A stretch of 64,000 bases of DNA from Didymella arachidicola (Eukaryota; Ascomycota; Dothideomycetes; Pleosporales; Didymellaceae). Below are positions 10,052 to 21,153 of the stretch, in pieces (position 1 is the stretch's first letter; every line of letters begins with the position of its first letter). Under the pieces are notes generated by a model. That model was not told where the DNA came from, made no database searches, and was given only the letters and a program-made list of their open reading frames with translations. The stretch spans positions 930,001 through 994,000 of the forward strand of contig CM049987.1 of assembly GCA_016630955.3 (NCBI GenBank), written 5' to 3'. Position numbers and translations under genes: made by a program.

Positions 10052-12220
10052 ATGCCGGCCCCATTATTCAAGCGCTTTGCGCCGCCGACCCCTGCGACTA
10101 TAACGGAATCTTCTGCCCCCGCTGTGACGCCGAGAAAAGAGAAGAAAACCAAGAAGACCGCAGACGTGGGCGCCGCAGCCGTCGAAGACGCCCAACAAGA
10201 TGTGGTTATGGAAGATGTGCCTACGCCAAACCCTGCCAAGAAATCTAAGAAGCGCAAGAGCGAGGTAGTGCAAGAAGAACAAGAACAAAACAAAGAGCTC
10301 TCGAAGAAACACAAGGCCGTCTTCTCGAAGTTCGAAAAAGTTTCAAAGTTAGCCGAAGCCAGGAAGAATGAGACCTCAGAGACAGTCGAAGAGCCTGAGG
10401 AAGACCTCCATGGTAAGCAAGAGGTGTCTTCTCAGTTGCGCACAGCTAACAACGCGTTTCGAGACCTCGAGCCCATGCCACAGCCGGCGCCTGTACCTGA
10501 GCCTGAATTTGCGCCTACCTTCTCGACCCTCCCCCCCTGGCTCGCACAACCAATCACCATTGAGGCTTCGAAAACTACACCTTTTGAGGAGCTTGGTACG
10601 CAGCCGTACTACGTTAAAAGACTCCAGAAGCTGGGCTTCGACAACGCGCTCGCCGTGCAAACCGCGCTGTTGCCAATGCTTCACAATGGGTTTGAGCAAC
10701 ATCTGGGAGATATCTGCGTTTCTGCAAAGACTGGCTCAGGAAAGACAATGGCATACCTTCTGCCCATCATCGAGGCTCTGAAGGATCAGGCGGCTCCACT
10801 GCTATCTGCGGTTGTAGTAGTGCCGAGTCGGCAGCTCGTCAACCAGGCTCTGCAAGTTGCTGAAGAGCTTTGCGCTGGAACGAAGATCAAGGTCGGTACT
10901 GCGCTTGGCAACGTTCCTCTGGCGACTGAGCAGAAGGAGCTGGTGAAGCTGCGAGCTCAATATAACCCCAATAAGGCGAAGCAGCTCCACGCAGAAGCCG
11001 TGCATCAGTTGGAGACTGGCTTCGTGGAGAAAAGCGGCATGCTTGATGATTTCATGAGCATGCCCCAGGACCACATCCCTCGCTACGACTCCGGCGTCGA
11101 TATACTTATCTGCACGCCAGGACGACTGGTGGAGCACATTGAGCACACGACTGGCTTCCTCCTGAAGTCAGTACGCTGGCTCGTCATCGATGAAGCAGAC
11201 CAGCTGCTCAATCAGAACTTTCAAGGCTGGACAAGCGTACTAATGAACGCACTGCACAGCGACCCCTCACCTGAGTTTCTGAATGCCCAAGAACGCCTTA
11301 GAGAACGCGAAAACGGCTCGATTTGGTCCATGGCCTTGCCTGCCCGCAGACAACTCACAAAAATTATTCTTAGTGCTACGATGGAAAGAGACTTGACCAA
11401 GTTGGGTACGCTCAAGCTGCGACGCCCTAAGCTTGTTGTGGTTCAGGACGAAAGCACCAACGATCAGCTGCTTCAGACGGAGGAGAACGTATTCGAGCTT
11501 CCCTCAACACTTGACGAATACGCAGCACCAGTCAACGAAGGTGCAAACAAGCCTTTGCACCTACTGCATGCTCTGCTCAACTATGTCTTCTCGGGTATAG
11601 AGTCGTCTAGCAACCAGGAACATTCGCTTTCGGACTCCTCGGACTCAGACTCATCTGACGATCAATCCGAGATGGGAGATCAGACATCGATTGCCGACCA
11701 CATCAGCCGAGTGCTGATCTTTACCAAGAGCACCGAGAGCGCGTCTCGATTGTCGCATCTACTCTCTGAACTAGAGCCCTCATTAAAGAAGTACATGAAG
11801 ACCATGACTCGTGCGTCTACAGCAGATGCTGCTCGCAAGCTTCTCAAGTCCTTCAGTACAGGCGCTGTGAAGATCTTGATCGCCTCAGATGCAGCATCTC
11901 GAGGTCTCGACATCCCTAGTATCACCCACGTCATCAACTACGATATGCCAACGAGTATCACAAGCTACGTGCATCGCGTTGGACGAACCGCGCGTGCAGG
12001 CAAACATGGTCAGGCTTTGACACTGTTCTCCAAAACCGAAGCTGCGTGGTTCTGGAAGCAGATTGCTGCAGGTGACCATATAAGACGAGGCGATAAGAAA
12101 GTCATACGCATGGAGTGGAAGGAGAAAGATGTCACAGGCGATGGCAAGAAGAAGGCTTATCGTGCAGCACTTAAGAAGCTGGAGGGTGCAGTGAAAGGTA
12201 GTATGGATACAGCCGAGTAG
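10052..12220 (+). CDS. DBP6: DEAD-box ATP-dependent RNA helicase DBP6 (DDX51-like)
   Basis: Intronless, 722 aa. Nucleolar helicase of early 60S ribosomal-subunit assembly. The N-terminal 130 residues are charged, with Lys-rich clusters (PRKEKKTKKT, PAKKSKKRKS) that fit nuclear/nucleolar targeting, and a Glu-rich patch. Helicase motifs in order: GFDNALAVQTALLP (Q-motif region), SAKTGSGKT (motif I), VVVPSRQLVNQ (Ia), ICTPGRLVEH (Ib), VIDEAD (II), ILSATM (III), then an acidic Ser/Asp insert, VLIFTKS (IV), LIASDAASRGLDIP (V) and YVHRVGRTARAG (VI). The variant GTALGNVPLATEQKELV and the long inserts between Ia, Ib and III are typical of the DBP6 branch rather than eIF4A. ATG 10052 lies in a good context (gcgccatgcc) and starts a plausible leaderless N-terminus. 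Confidence 0.88.
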   Translation: MPAPLFKRFAPPTPATITESSAPAVTPRKEKKTKKTADVGAAAVEDAQQDVVMEDVPTPNPAKKSKKRKSEVVQEEQEQNKELSKKHKAVFSKFEKVSKLAEARKNETSETVEEPEEDLHGKQEVSSQLRTANNAFRDLEPMPQPAPVPEPEFAPTFSTLPPWLAQPITIEASKTTPFEELGTQPYYVKRLQKLGFDNALAVQTALLPMLHNGFEQHLGDICVSAKTGSGKTMAYLLPIIEALKDQAAPLLSAVVVVPSRQLVNQALQVAEELCAGTKIKVGTALGNVPLATEQKELVKLRAQYNPNKAKQLHAEAVHQLETGFVEKSGMLDDFMSMPQDHIPRYDSGVDILICTPGRLVEHIEHTTGFLLKSVRWLVIDEADQLLNQNFQGWTSVLMNALHSDPSPEFLNAQERLRERENGSIWSMALPARRQLTKIILSATMERDLTKLGTLKLRRPKLVVVQDESTNDQLLQTEENVFELPSTLDEYAAPVNEGANKPLHLLHALLNYVFSGIESSSNQEHSLSDSSDSDSSDDQSEMGDQTSIADHISRVLIFTKSTESASRLSHLLSELEPSLKKYMKTMTRASTADAARKLLKSFSTGAVKILIASDAASRGLDIPSITHVINYDMPTSITSYVHRVGRTARAGKHGQALTLFSKTEAAWFWKQIAAGDHIRRGDKKVIRMEWKEKDVTGDGKKKAYRAALKKLEGAVKGSMDTAE

Positions 12221-12231
12221 ATCGCTCAGCG

Positions 12232-12257
12232 ATGATCAGTGCAATTGATCTGATCAT
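12232..12257. other. Inverted repeat just after the DBP6 stop
   Basis: ATGATCAG and CTGATCAT form a perfect 8-bp stem around a 10-nt loop, 12 bp after the DBP6 stop codon. In the transcript it would be a 3'UTR hairpin. It may be chance, and fungal pol II genes do not need such terminators. Confidence 0.35.
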
Positions 12258-13292
12258 TGGCTGTCGGCGAATAATGCGACTGAGAATCGGTGCGGGCATC
12301 CTTGAATATCTCAACGATAGTGGTCGATCACGCTTCGTCCTTTTGTAGGCTAACATTATAGGCTAACAGTACGTTCGGCGCTATAGTATGAAGGCAATCT
12401 GCATGTCCCTCTTATGGAAGAAGCCGCGAAGCTTTCTGCGATAAGCAAATGAAGCCTTGATCAAATCCATCACGCCGACCATGCTGCACTGCAATGCAAA
12501 ACAAGCTTCGAGGAAGCTGGATAGCGTTGCTTGGTACCCTCCTATTCGAGATCACACGCCGCTGCCGCTTGGAAAGGAGACAGGGGTGATTTCGGGAGTG
12601 CATTGAAGCTAGGGCTCGGATAGGCAGGTTGCGGGCGCCACTGAACGCACGGCATCTGTATGGCCAAGCGTAGAATTTGCGGCGGTGCATTTGAACTCTC
12701 CTGGTCATGGTGATTGGTCTGTTGAACTCTAAATCTACATGACCCGCCTGCTAAATCACTAGGCAGGTAGTCCGGTGAGGCGATCATTATGTCTCGACTC
12801 TCGTGGCTATGACGACTAGAAACTATGCTTCTGCCGGCTTTGCCACCTCCCTGAAACAGCTACGCCCGCTGTCACGACGTACGCGCTGCCCTAAGACCCA
12901 GGGTCCACAACAGCCTACAATATGAAGTAGTCTATCGGTTTTTGGAATTGGAAAAGAGGCCCTCGCACGTGCGGGCCGATGTTGGCCTGAACGGCCGGCA
13001 GGCAGATACACGTCTGCTGTTCGTAGACGGACGAGGCAGTCGTGATCATCAGAATCGCTGCCGTCTCTGATGTCGCAAGAAGCATTATGCATAACAATCC
13101 CTCGGCTCCACATAAGCCGCGCGGGCCGTGTCGAAACCAAATGAAACCATGAGGCTTCGACCAACCCACTTTCATCTCCGCACTTTGCGATTTTAACGCT
13201 GATCGTTCCTGGTCTTAAGTGGTTATGGCTGCTGAATGCCGAGGTGCATGGCCAAGCGTGGGCAAGCAATGCTTGGTTTCTCGGATATCGAT
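12258..13292. other. Intergenic region, no gene seen
   Basis: This is the 3' flank of DBP6 up to the tandem array. It has only short frames without protein-like composition. An 11-bp copy of the start of the array unit (cttaagtggtt) occurs at 13214-13224. Confidence 0.55.
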
Positions 13293-13904
13293 GCTTAAGT
13301 GGTTGGCAGGGCTTATCTCGTGCAAGACCATCCTTCCGTAGTGGCGGATACAGGCTCTCCCATCACGTCAATGGTCAAACTCACGCGCCCATTCATCTGA
13401 TGGCGCTCCAATGAGTAGACGATGGCTAGACACCTTCCCATCTCAGCTTAAGTGGTTGGCAGGGCTTATCTCGTGCAAGACCATCCTTCCGTAGTGGCGG
13501 ATACAGGCTCTCCCATCACGTCAATGGTCAAACTCACGCGCCCATTCATCTGATGGCGCTCCAATGAGTAGACGATGGCTAGACACCTTCCCATCTCAGC
13601 TTAAGTGGTTGGCAGGGCTTATCTCGTGCAAGACCATCCTTCCGTAGTGGCGGATACAGGCTCTCCCATCACGTCAATGGTCAAACTCACGCGCCCATTC
13701 ATCTGATGGCGCTCCAATGAGTAGACGATGGCTAGACACCTTCCCATCTCAGCTTAAGTGGTTGGCAGGGCTTATCTCGTGCAAGACCATCCTTCCGTAG
13801 TGGCGGATACAGGCTCTCCCATCACGTCAATGGTCAAACTCACGCGCCCATTCATCTGATGGCGCTCCAATGAGTAGACGATGGCTAGACACCTTCCCAT
13901 CTCA
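13293..13904. repeat. Minisatellite: four perfect tandem copies of a 153-bp unit
   Basis: The unit starts with gcttaagtggttggcagggc and ends with ccttcccatctca. Copies begin at 13293, 13446, 13599 and 13752, a constant spacing of 153 bp, and I see no base difference among them. The array ends at 13904 and only gctt of a fifth copy follows. Although 153 is a multiple of three, I find no frame open through the array; the longest frame touching it (minus strand, 13957-13772) stops inside the last copy. The array is therefore non-coding in this reading. Confidence 0.97.
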
Positions 13905-13908
13905 GCTT

Positions 13909-14479
13909 GTACGTTCAGAATAGAGAAGGCGTAGCCGGCCACCACCGCGTGCGCCATTCGTGAGGATCGTCACGACTACCATTGTCTCTTAGCAGCCAGC
14001 GCCTAATCAGGCATGCAACAATCGCGCCTTTAGACCTACAGTTGCGCAAGACCTTCAACATTTATCGTCGGATCCGTATTCCAAGGGTTTGAATCAAGTT
14101 CTAGCATCAAGTGCTATGTCTGAGCGTGCGATCTGATGCCCGGAGCGCGGCCAAGAGCAGAAGGTTGGATCGAAACGACGATCATGCAAACCCCAGATGC
14201 TAAGGTACCTGCCAAGATAGGTGTGGTTGATTAATCTAATTGCGATGGTGTATGGCCCCACATGGTATTGGCGTATCCTGTCCAGTGTAGATAAGGATTG
14301 TGCCTCGTAGCAGACGACGCCATGCCTTTTGCTGCGACCACATTGATGCTTGTTATAAAGCCAAGTCGAAATCCGCCTCTTGGTATTCATCCTCATCAAA
14401 CAGGGTTCATTGGCATCTCTTCGATCAACCGTTCTTTCGCTTCAGATTTCCGCTTCGGTTCTCCTAGCAGTTCATCGAA
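13909..14479. other. Intergenic region upstream of the aspartic protease
   Basis: This should hold the promoter and leader of the protease gene that starts at 14480. No other gene or repeat is recognisable. Confidence 0.55.
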
Positions 14480-15813
14480 ATGCCTTCCTTCACATACCTC
14501 ACAGCGGCTTTGGCCCTGACCAGTGCTGTTGCTGCTACTCCTGTCCAGAAGCGCGATACGTTCTCTGTTCAGCAGGTTAAGCACAGCGTCCACCTAAAGA
14601 ACGGACCTGCGCAAATCGCAAAGACTCTGCGCAAGTACGGCAAGGCTGTCCCTGAGCACATCCAGAAGGCTGCCGACGCACGTGTCAACGTATGTTGATC
14701 ATTTGAAACCCGTGGAGCCTGAGACCGGGAACTGACATCTGACAGTCTGTCAACGCTGCTGCCGCCAGCACTGGAACTGAGCCCGCTAACCCTAGCGACA
14801 ATTATGACTCTTCATACCTCAGCCCAGTCACCGTTGGCACCACCACCCTCAACCTTGACTTTGATACCGGATCTGCTGATCTGTGAGTAACCACAATAAC
14901 CCTATCTTTCGAACGACGCTGATAATCACCCAGCTGGGTCTTCTCCAACCTCCAGGCCTCCTCCCAGCTTTCTGGTCACGACTACTACAAGACCGATTCT
15001 ACCAAGCTCAAGAGCGGCTACACTTGGAGGATCACCTACGGCGATGGTTCCGGCGCATCTGGCAAGGTTTATGCCGATAAGGTTACCGTTGCTGGTGTGA
15101 CCGCTACCTCTCAGGCTGTCGAGGCTGCCTCTTCCGTCTCTGCCCAGTTCTCTCAGGATGTAGACACCGATGGCCTTCTCGGTCTTGCTTTCAGCAGCAT
15201 CAACACTGTCTCGCCTCAATCCCAGTCGACATTCTTCGACACCGTCAAGAGCTCTCTTACTAAGCAGCTCTTCTCTGTCAACCTCAAGTACCACGCCGCC
15301 GGTACATATGACTTCGGCTTCATCGACTCCACCAAGTACACTGGTGCCATCACCTACGTACCCGTTGACAACAGCCAAGGCTACTGGGGCTTCACTGCCT
15401 CCGGCTACAAGGTCGGCACTGCGGCAGCCGTCACCCGCTCCATCGACGGCATCGTCGACACCGGCACAACCCTCATCTACGTCGATACCGCCATCGTCAA
15501 GGCCTACTACGCCAAGGTCAGCGGCGCTAAGCTCGACAACACCCAGGGCGGCTACGTCTTCCCCTGCAGTGCTACTCTGCCCAACTTCGCTATCACTGTT
15601 GGCGGTGTCCTCCAGACCGTTCCCGGCAAGTTCATCAACTACTCCCCTACCGACAACAGCTCCACCAGCTGCTTCGGTGGTATCCAGGACAACTCAGGCA
15701 TCGGACTTAGCATCTTCGGCGACATCTTCCTCAAGAGCAAGTACGTTATCCACGACGTTTCCACCGGCAGCCCCCGCCTCGGTTTCGCGCAGCAGGCTGG
15801 TGTCTCGGCCTAA
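14480..15813 (+). CDS. Secreted pepsin-like aspartic endopeptidase (family A1, aspergillopepsin type)
   Basis: Three exons (14480-14689, 14746-14882, 14934-15813) give 408 aa. The signal peptide MPSFTYLTAALALTSAVAA is followed by TPVQKR and a basic propeptide (KHSVHLKNGPAQIAKTLRKY) that would inhibit the zymogen. Both catalytic aspartates are present, in DFDTGSADLWVF (about D110) and GIVDTGTTLIYV (about D291), along with the flap tyrosine in RITYGDGSG (about Y151) and the C-terminal SIFGDIFLKSKYVIHD. Two cysteines (PCSATLP and SCFGG) fit the single conserved disulfide of this family. The second intron splits the codon just before DLW, close to the first active site. Likely role: extracellular acid protein degradation for nutrition. 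It is flanked by non-coding DNA on both sides, with no co-regulated neighbour visible. Confidence 0.93.
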
Positions 15814-18411
15814 GCGTCCAGCATCCCTTCTGCCGACCGTGCAGACTCAATTGGTAGCGGCGTTCTGCTGCGTCGCGCACATGCATGACATCGTCTAGCA
15901 GACGCGGCACGGGACGCAACTTTCCTCTTCTTACCGGTCAAGGTTGTGGTGTGGGACGAAGGATTCAGACCGCACATGGCGACAATGACGGTGAAGAAGG
16001 GCCGATTATTCGGCGGCTTGGTCGGCAGATTTGCTTTTCTCATGCGCTTTTCCACCTATTCTTATCGGCATGCCGAGCCTCTTTTGTTTGAGCGTTTCCG
16101 TTCCGAAAGCATTGCGCATCGCGCATCGCGTATCGCGAGCGGGAGCCCAGTTAATGTCCTAGTCGAATGAATATCTTGATGACTACTACCTTGTCCCGTG
16201 TCTTTGCTCTGCTGCAGTGCTAACTGGCCCCCGGTTTTGTACCACGTCGATTCTGTGCGCGAGTTCGGGTTCGGCTATAAGGACGAGCGAACGTGCCGCT
16301 CGCATGCTGTCGATGCAGTGTCACGATGCAGTGGGCGCTGACGTGCATCGCGGAGTAGAGGCCGCGGCACAACGGCTGGGGAGTATTAGAGTGGTGAGCG
16401 AAGACGTGATCGGTTGCGCCAGGCCATGTGTAGCCATCTCACGGAGCAGAATTTCCCAGACTACGTGTACGGCCGATCGTACATCGTATTTGCGCGCGTT
16501 TACTGAACAAGTTAGAGAGAAATTACACAATGCGTATACATTGGCGGAGAGAAGTTGATCGTTCAGATCCCAATTCAATCTACAGGTAATTATGAAGTAC
16601 CTCCATGCTCGAGCGATATCAAGGCGGGATCTGCAGCCTGCCAGTCGACTACTGAGCCGCACGATTACGGGAGCATACAGCATGCAGGAAATCGCAAGAG
16701 TCTCCACAACCATATTAGGTTCTGGTGTAGGCACATATACTGTTTGGTCATTCGCAATGGAGGATGTGTGGTGAGAGCACTACTGCACGGTGAATTGATC
16801 AAAAATTTAACAAATCACAATGCCAGCGGGACTAGATCCAGGCTTCGCGTATTGGTCGGTCTGACAAGCAATCTTAGGCTGACATATGGTCATACGGCAG
16901 TTGAGATAGAGATCTGAGAGCCGCGGGAGGCAGCCAATGATGTCTCTTCGGGGGGCAGTGCGGCGATATCGGATGATTATCTAGCTAAAGAGCATTTCTG
17001 AGCGGCTTTCAACATGCGGGCTTCGGCATTATACACGGATCGTGACGGGGGCGAATGGGCGATCGGGCATGTGAGGCTTTCGGCGTGCTCTGGAATATGC
17101 ATGGCCGTTGCGGTGTGATTCTGCTAGCCTCAATGTATCAAGTTGGGGCCTCAGACAATGTGTATGTGTGTACCATCGCATTGAAAAAGTGAGACATATT
17201 GCCGGGCCGCTCTTGGCAGGTACGCCGCTAAATGGCACCTTGCTCAGCTGGAAGGATCGTTTCGCGTTGCCCGGGGAGGGCGTGTCTCTCATACAGGCCC
17301 AGATACGCAACCGGGCCTGCAATGTTGGCCCTGGGTGCGAGTCGACGACGGTTATGGTGGTGCTCGTGCCGTAGGGCTCGTGGCCATCCTTGCATCCCTA
17401 GCTGACTTCGCCGATGCATCATGCGGGAGCATGGACCGTAATCAACGCATGTACCCTGCAAAAGGCACACTCGGACCCCTCGCCCAGTGCAGTAGTACGA
17501 AACCATCTTGCGGCACAGTCGTAGCCGTACCAGCTGCAAAAGTGACCGTTCAATCAGGAGAGGGCCTGAAGCGCAATTGAAGAAGTGACCATCGAATGAG
17601 ATCGAGACATGAGCAGATCTTCGTTTAGCGTGGGTCCAGGGTACGTTTCTCGAGGCGAGCAGTGCTCCACAATTGCCGTACCGAAAGACAGCACGCTCGG
17701 GCCGGACAGTTGAATCATGATGAAGAAGCTGGAAAATGAACCCAGCTTTCGAAGTTCGAGGCTTACGGCACGGGGATGCGGAACAATGCACTAAAACCAC
17801 GTGGTAGATGTGTCTGTATGTATGCATGTGGCGAGCAAAGTGCGGCGCATGATCCATATTGGTGGCTTGCATGCAGCCAGGCGCGACAGACGCCCAGGTG
17901 ACGTGAGAGCCGAAGTGCCGGGACGTCCTTCGAGACCGGTTGTGTGAGACGAGCGCTGCCTTCGTGAATGTAGTCAGCCTCAAAATATGCAAATGTAAAG
18001 TGCTCACCGCATGAGAGAGACACGTGTCATCAATCAGTTTTGGTGGCGCAGTCTCATTGAGATTGATATCTGCTTCGCTATCCGTTACAGACCGGTGTGA
18101 AGGACGCTTGATACCGTAAGCCGCACATCACCCCAGAGCTGCAAACGACGTGTGGTGAGCGTGGCAGTAGTCACAAATGATGGATTCGACTGGAACATGT
18201 GGTGTGAGAGTGTTTGGGGATTTGCTCGTCGTGTTTGTGGCACCTATTCCGTCTTTTCGCCACTGTTCGTACAGTGAACGCTGGGTACCATAGGCCGACG
18301 AACATGTATATTCAGTCAGTGACATCCCGCACCGTGTACGATTGCGGGCCATGACCATGGGTCCGTAGGACCGACCAGTGTATGTTGGTTCGTAGGTTGT
18401 TGAGAAGCCAC
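15814..18411. other. Long intergenic region, no gene seen
   Basis: About 2.6 kb between the 3' ends of the protease gene (plus) and SEC65 (minus), so it is a convergent 3'-3' gap and unusually long for one. The longest frame is a 259-codon minus-strand frame at 17228-18007 with His/Arg/Cys-rich random-looking sequence, which I reject. A short CGCATCG-type repetition lies near 16110-16140. Confidence 0.5.
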
Positions 18412-19182
18412 TCAAGCTCTTATGATCTTCTTCTTGGGCTTCTTTTGCTTGCCCTCGGCGCCGCTGCCTGCACCACTCTCAAGTCCTCCAGGAAGCTGTC
18501 CTCCCATCTCAGCCATCATGTCCTGCAAGAAATTCTCGCTGACGCCGCCTCCTGTGAGGGCAGGAGAATGGAGCGGGAGGATCTTGTTCAGCTTCCAGCC
18601 CTTTGGTACAGCAGGCTCTGGCATCTCCTTAGGCATAGGCATGCCAGCGATTGGTAACCTGAAAGGCGTGTTCGTCTGTGTAGGGTGCTGCTTCAAGTAT
18701 TGTGCAATCAGGATGTAGAGATGGTGCTTGTTGTTGATATCCGGGTCCGTCAACTTTCCGTCTTTCTTCAGCAAAACCCTCACTCTCCCTGGGTTGGCCC
18801 AATCCTTAGGATGGGTTTTGTCTGGTTCGAACACAGTGCTCAATCCCAGCGATGCAGCTGCATCGGCCATCTCTCTCGCCAATGGGTTTTCGACGGCGAA
18901 TTCTGATCCTATCCGTCGCCCTTCTGCCCTTGTCCTCGATTTGTCGAAGTATACGGGGTACAAGCATTGGTAGTGCTTGGACTTCTCGCGGTCTGTCGAG
19001 GTCTTAACGTTTGGCCCTTGTGGCTGTAGCATCTCCTGGCGATCCTGGGTAGTGGCTGGGATGTTCCTTGCCGAGATGATTTCATCGGCTCTCCGTGCGG
19101 CGAGTAGTTCGTTCATGTCGTCAATGTCCATCTCAGAAGGGTCTGAATCAGACTCGCTGACTTCCTCTATGCGGGGGTTCAT
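18412..19182 (-). CDS. SEC65: SRP19 homologue, signal recognition particle subunit SEC65
   Basis: Intronless, 256 aa, minus strand. It binds SRP RNA and helps load SRP54, so it acts in co-translational targeting of secretory proteins to the ER. The SRP19 domain is recognisable from KHYQCLYPVYFDKSRTRAEG (about residues 69-88), with GRRIGSEFAVENPLAREMAD, the KTHPKDWANPGRVRVLLKK segment and HLYILIAQYLKQHP. The acidic N-terminus and the basic end (KQKKPKKKIIRA) are typical of fungal SEC65. The C-terminal segment with GGGVSENFLQDMMAEMGGQ is a common fungal extension. The ATG at 19182 begins MNPRIEEVSESDSDPSEMD; no in-frame intron is needed. Confidence 0.92.
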   Translation of the reverse strand: MNPRIEEVSESDSDPSEMDIDDMNELLAARRADEIISARNIPATTQDRQEMLQPQGPNVKTSTDREKSKHYQCLYPVYFDKSRTRAEGRRIGSEFAVENPLAREMADAAASLGLSTVFEPDKTHPKDWANPGRVRVLLKKDGKLTDPDINNKHHLYILIAQYLKQHPTQTNTPFRLPIAGMPMPKEMPEPAVPKGWKLNKILPLHSPALTGGGVSENFLQDMMAEMGGQLPGGLESGAGSGAEGKQKKPKKKIIRA

Positions 19183-21153
19183 CGTATGCCTGTTGTGAGG
19201 TTCGCCCTGTCATTGAGTCAGTATGGCCAATGATCCTGCAATGATCCACAGAACAAATGCGCACTCAATGTCCTGCCGCGGTTGGCTTCAATTACGTGCA
19301 GCGTTGCAACTGCTGGCGTTGATGCTGCTTTGTTGATGTGGGGAAGTTCGGATGTCTTGGCGGGGAAGTCGCAACGGAACTTTGAGAAAATCGGCAAGGA
19401 ACTGCCAAGGCTTTGTCGCGGCCCGAACGATCGACACTCGGAACGGTCGTTGTCAACTTCGTTCAGGCTTTTAAGCCCTCGGTGCGTTCACCGCTCTCAA
19501 TGATCGTGCATGTCTGCAGCGCGGCTATCTTAACGTCCTCGACCATGGCCCATGCAGCCACGTCGCGCCATCCTACCGTGGGTTCAACCCAACCGTGGCT
19601 CAACTCGACCCATGACTCTGGCTGAAAGCCTTGTTCTCGTTCACATTGGATAACTTGGAGAAATGGGCATGGGTTTCTTGACGTCGCCCTTGTATTATCC
19701 CTTCCGGTCGGGGCTTGTGTGGCTTGTCTTACCGTTGCCGGTAACCAGTCAGCACCACCCTGTTACACCACAGATGACGCCTCGCAGACCTTGACCGGCT
19801 ATCGCATTGCTTTGCCTAGCAGCAGCGCAGCGAAGATTCTGGATGATTTCAAGGTATCCCTGCAAGTGATCAGAAGCTTAGGAGAAATGGCATGAGACAC
19901 TCGGGAGTCCTTATCCAAGAACGACTACGTTCCGCTTTCGTTCTTCCACTCTAGTGGTTCTTTGTCACCACAGGCAGCATTAGTGAGTACCGGTTCGCTA
20001 CTAAGGCGAGCAGGAGACAGACTCAGACCTCAATCTCGAGGATGCCAACGCAACTACCACTAGCTGCTCACGGTCGACTCCGTGCCGCAACCATTCGATC
20101 GCCATGAGGCAGGCTAAGAAGCGGTCGGTCCGTGTCAACGCGCACAAAATCATCTGCACGTGTTGTCGTTTGACTGAGGATCCGCTTCTTCCTGCAAGGC
20201 TTCGGAGAACACGTTACACGAAGCTCAATTGGAGGTTAGAGCTGACGTGATGTGCTCAGGAACCTATGCACGCTTGGTAGCTCCAACGACGGCTATGTTC
20301 GACATATCATACATCATGGCCCTAAGACTGCAGCATGTCCAGGTCGTCGGGTGTCAGCCTCTGGTGATTGGCTTAGTCGTGTCTCTATGATTTACATTAG
20401 ACAGCCATGACAGGGATAAAGCTACCCATGGAGTCGAGGAGCTCTTTTCCGGATGTAACTTACTTCAATTCGCTACGAGACCGACCGTTCAGATATACTC
20501 CGATCGCTCCCAGTCGGCCACACCATGCAGTTGTCCCGCTAACTACAAGCATCCTTACATGCATGGAAACGCGTGGTGGCTCACCTTCCGTGGATCCGGC
20601 ATCTGTGCCGCTCCATGATTCGAGCTTAATTATTGAATTTGCAAGACTTGAGCATGAGCACCAATGTCATCGAAAGTGGGAAGCCCAATGCAAGGCTCAA
20701 TCTGATTGGGTCTTGACACTATATCCTGACTCGGTGATTTTGCTAGGCTGACTGCCATGCTGTTGCCTCACTCCCACACCGCAAGTACTCCGATTTGCAA
20801 CACTCGCGTGGAAGGGCATGTAATTCCGCGCCCACATCGTGCCTCAGGGTTACGAGGCGTTAGATATGCACGTTCCGGACGGCCCGATGAGCAAGACTCG
20901 GGGTGCCGAGACGCAAACTTTGGTAGTGTTCTCATAATTACCGAAAGGGTCTTCTCACAGGGCAGCTGCTCGATCACATTAGTTCCCGCTCTCTTGCTCA
21001 GCCACGGCGCAGTATAAAGGTGACAGTCAGCCCTTCTTGTTCACAGTTCATTTCTTTCACTTTGTCTGGTTCGAAGACCTGTTCTTAGTGTATATAGCAC
21101 ACGATACGTCAACACACTCTTTCGTCTTTCATCTGGCATTCGCACAAGTCAAC
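19183..21153. other. Intergenic region between divergent SEC65 and aminotransferase
   Basis: About 2.0 kb containing the promoters of SEC65 (minus) and the class-III aminotransferase (plus). The frame upstream of the aminotransferase ATG stays open for 39 codons (21037-21153) but has a hydrophobic Phe-rich translation, and I treat it as 5'UTR. Nothing else is recognised. Confidence 0.5.

Noticed and set aside
13293..13904. CRISPR-like or protein-repeat array
   Set aside because: The copies are directly adjacent with no unique spacers, the genome is eukaryotic, and no frame is open through the array.
17228..18007. 259-codon minus-strand frame
   Set aside because: Composition (many His, Arg, Cys) looks like random GC-rich DNA; no domain, signal peptide or neighbouring exon supports it.
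21037..21153. Upstream extension of the aminotransferase frame
   Set aside because: No ATG; the translation is Phe/His-rich and unlike the protein family. ATG 21154 has a good context (gtcaacatgcc).
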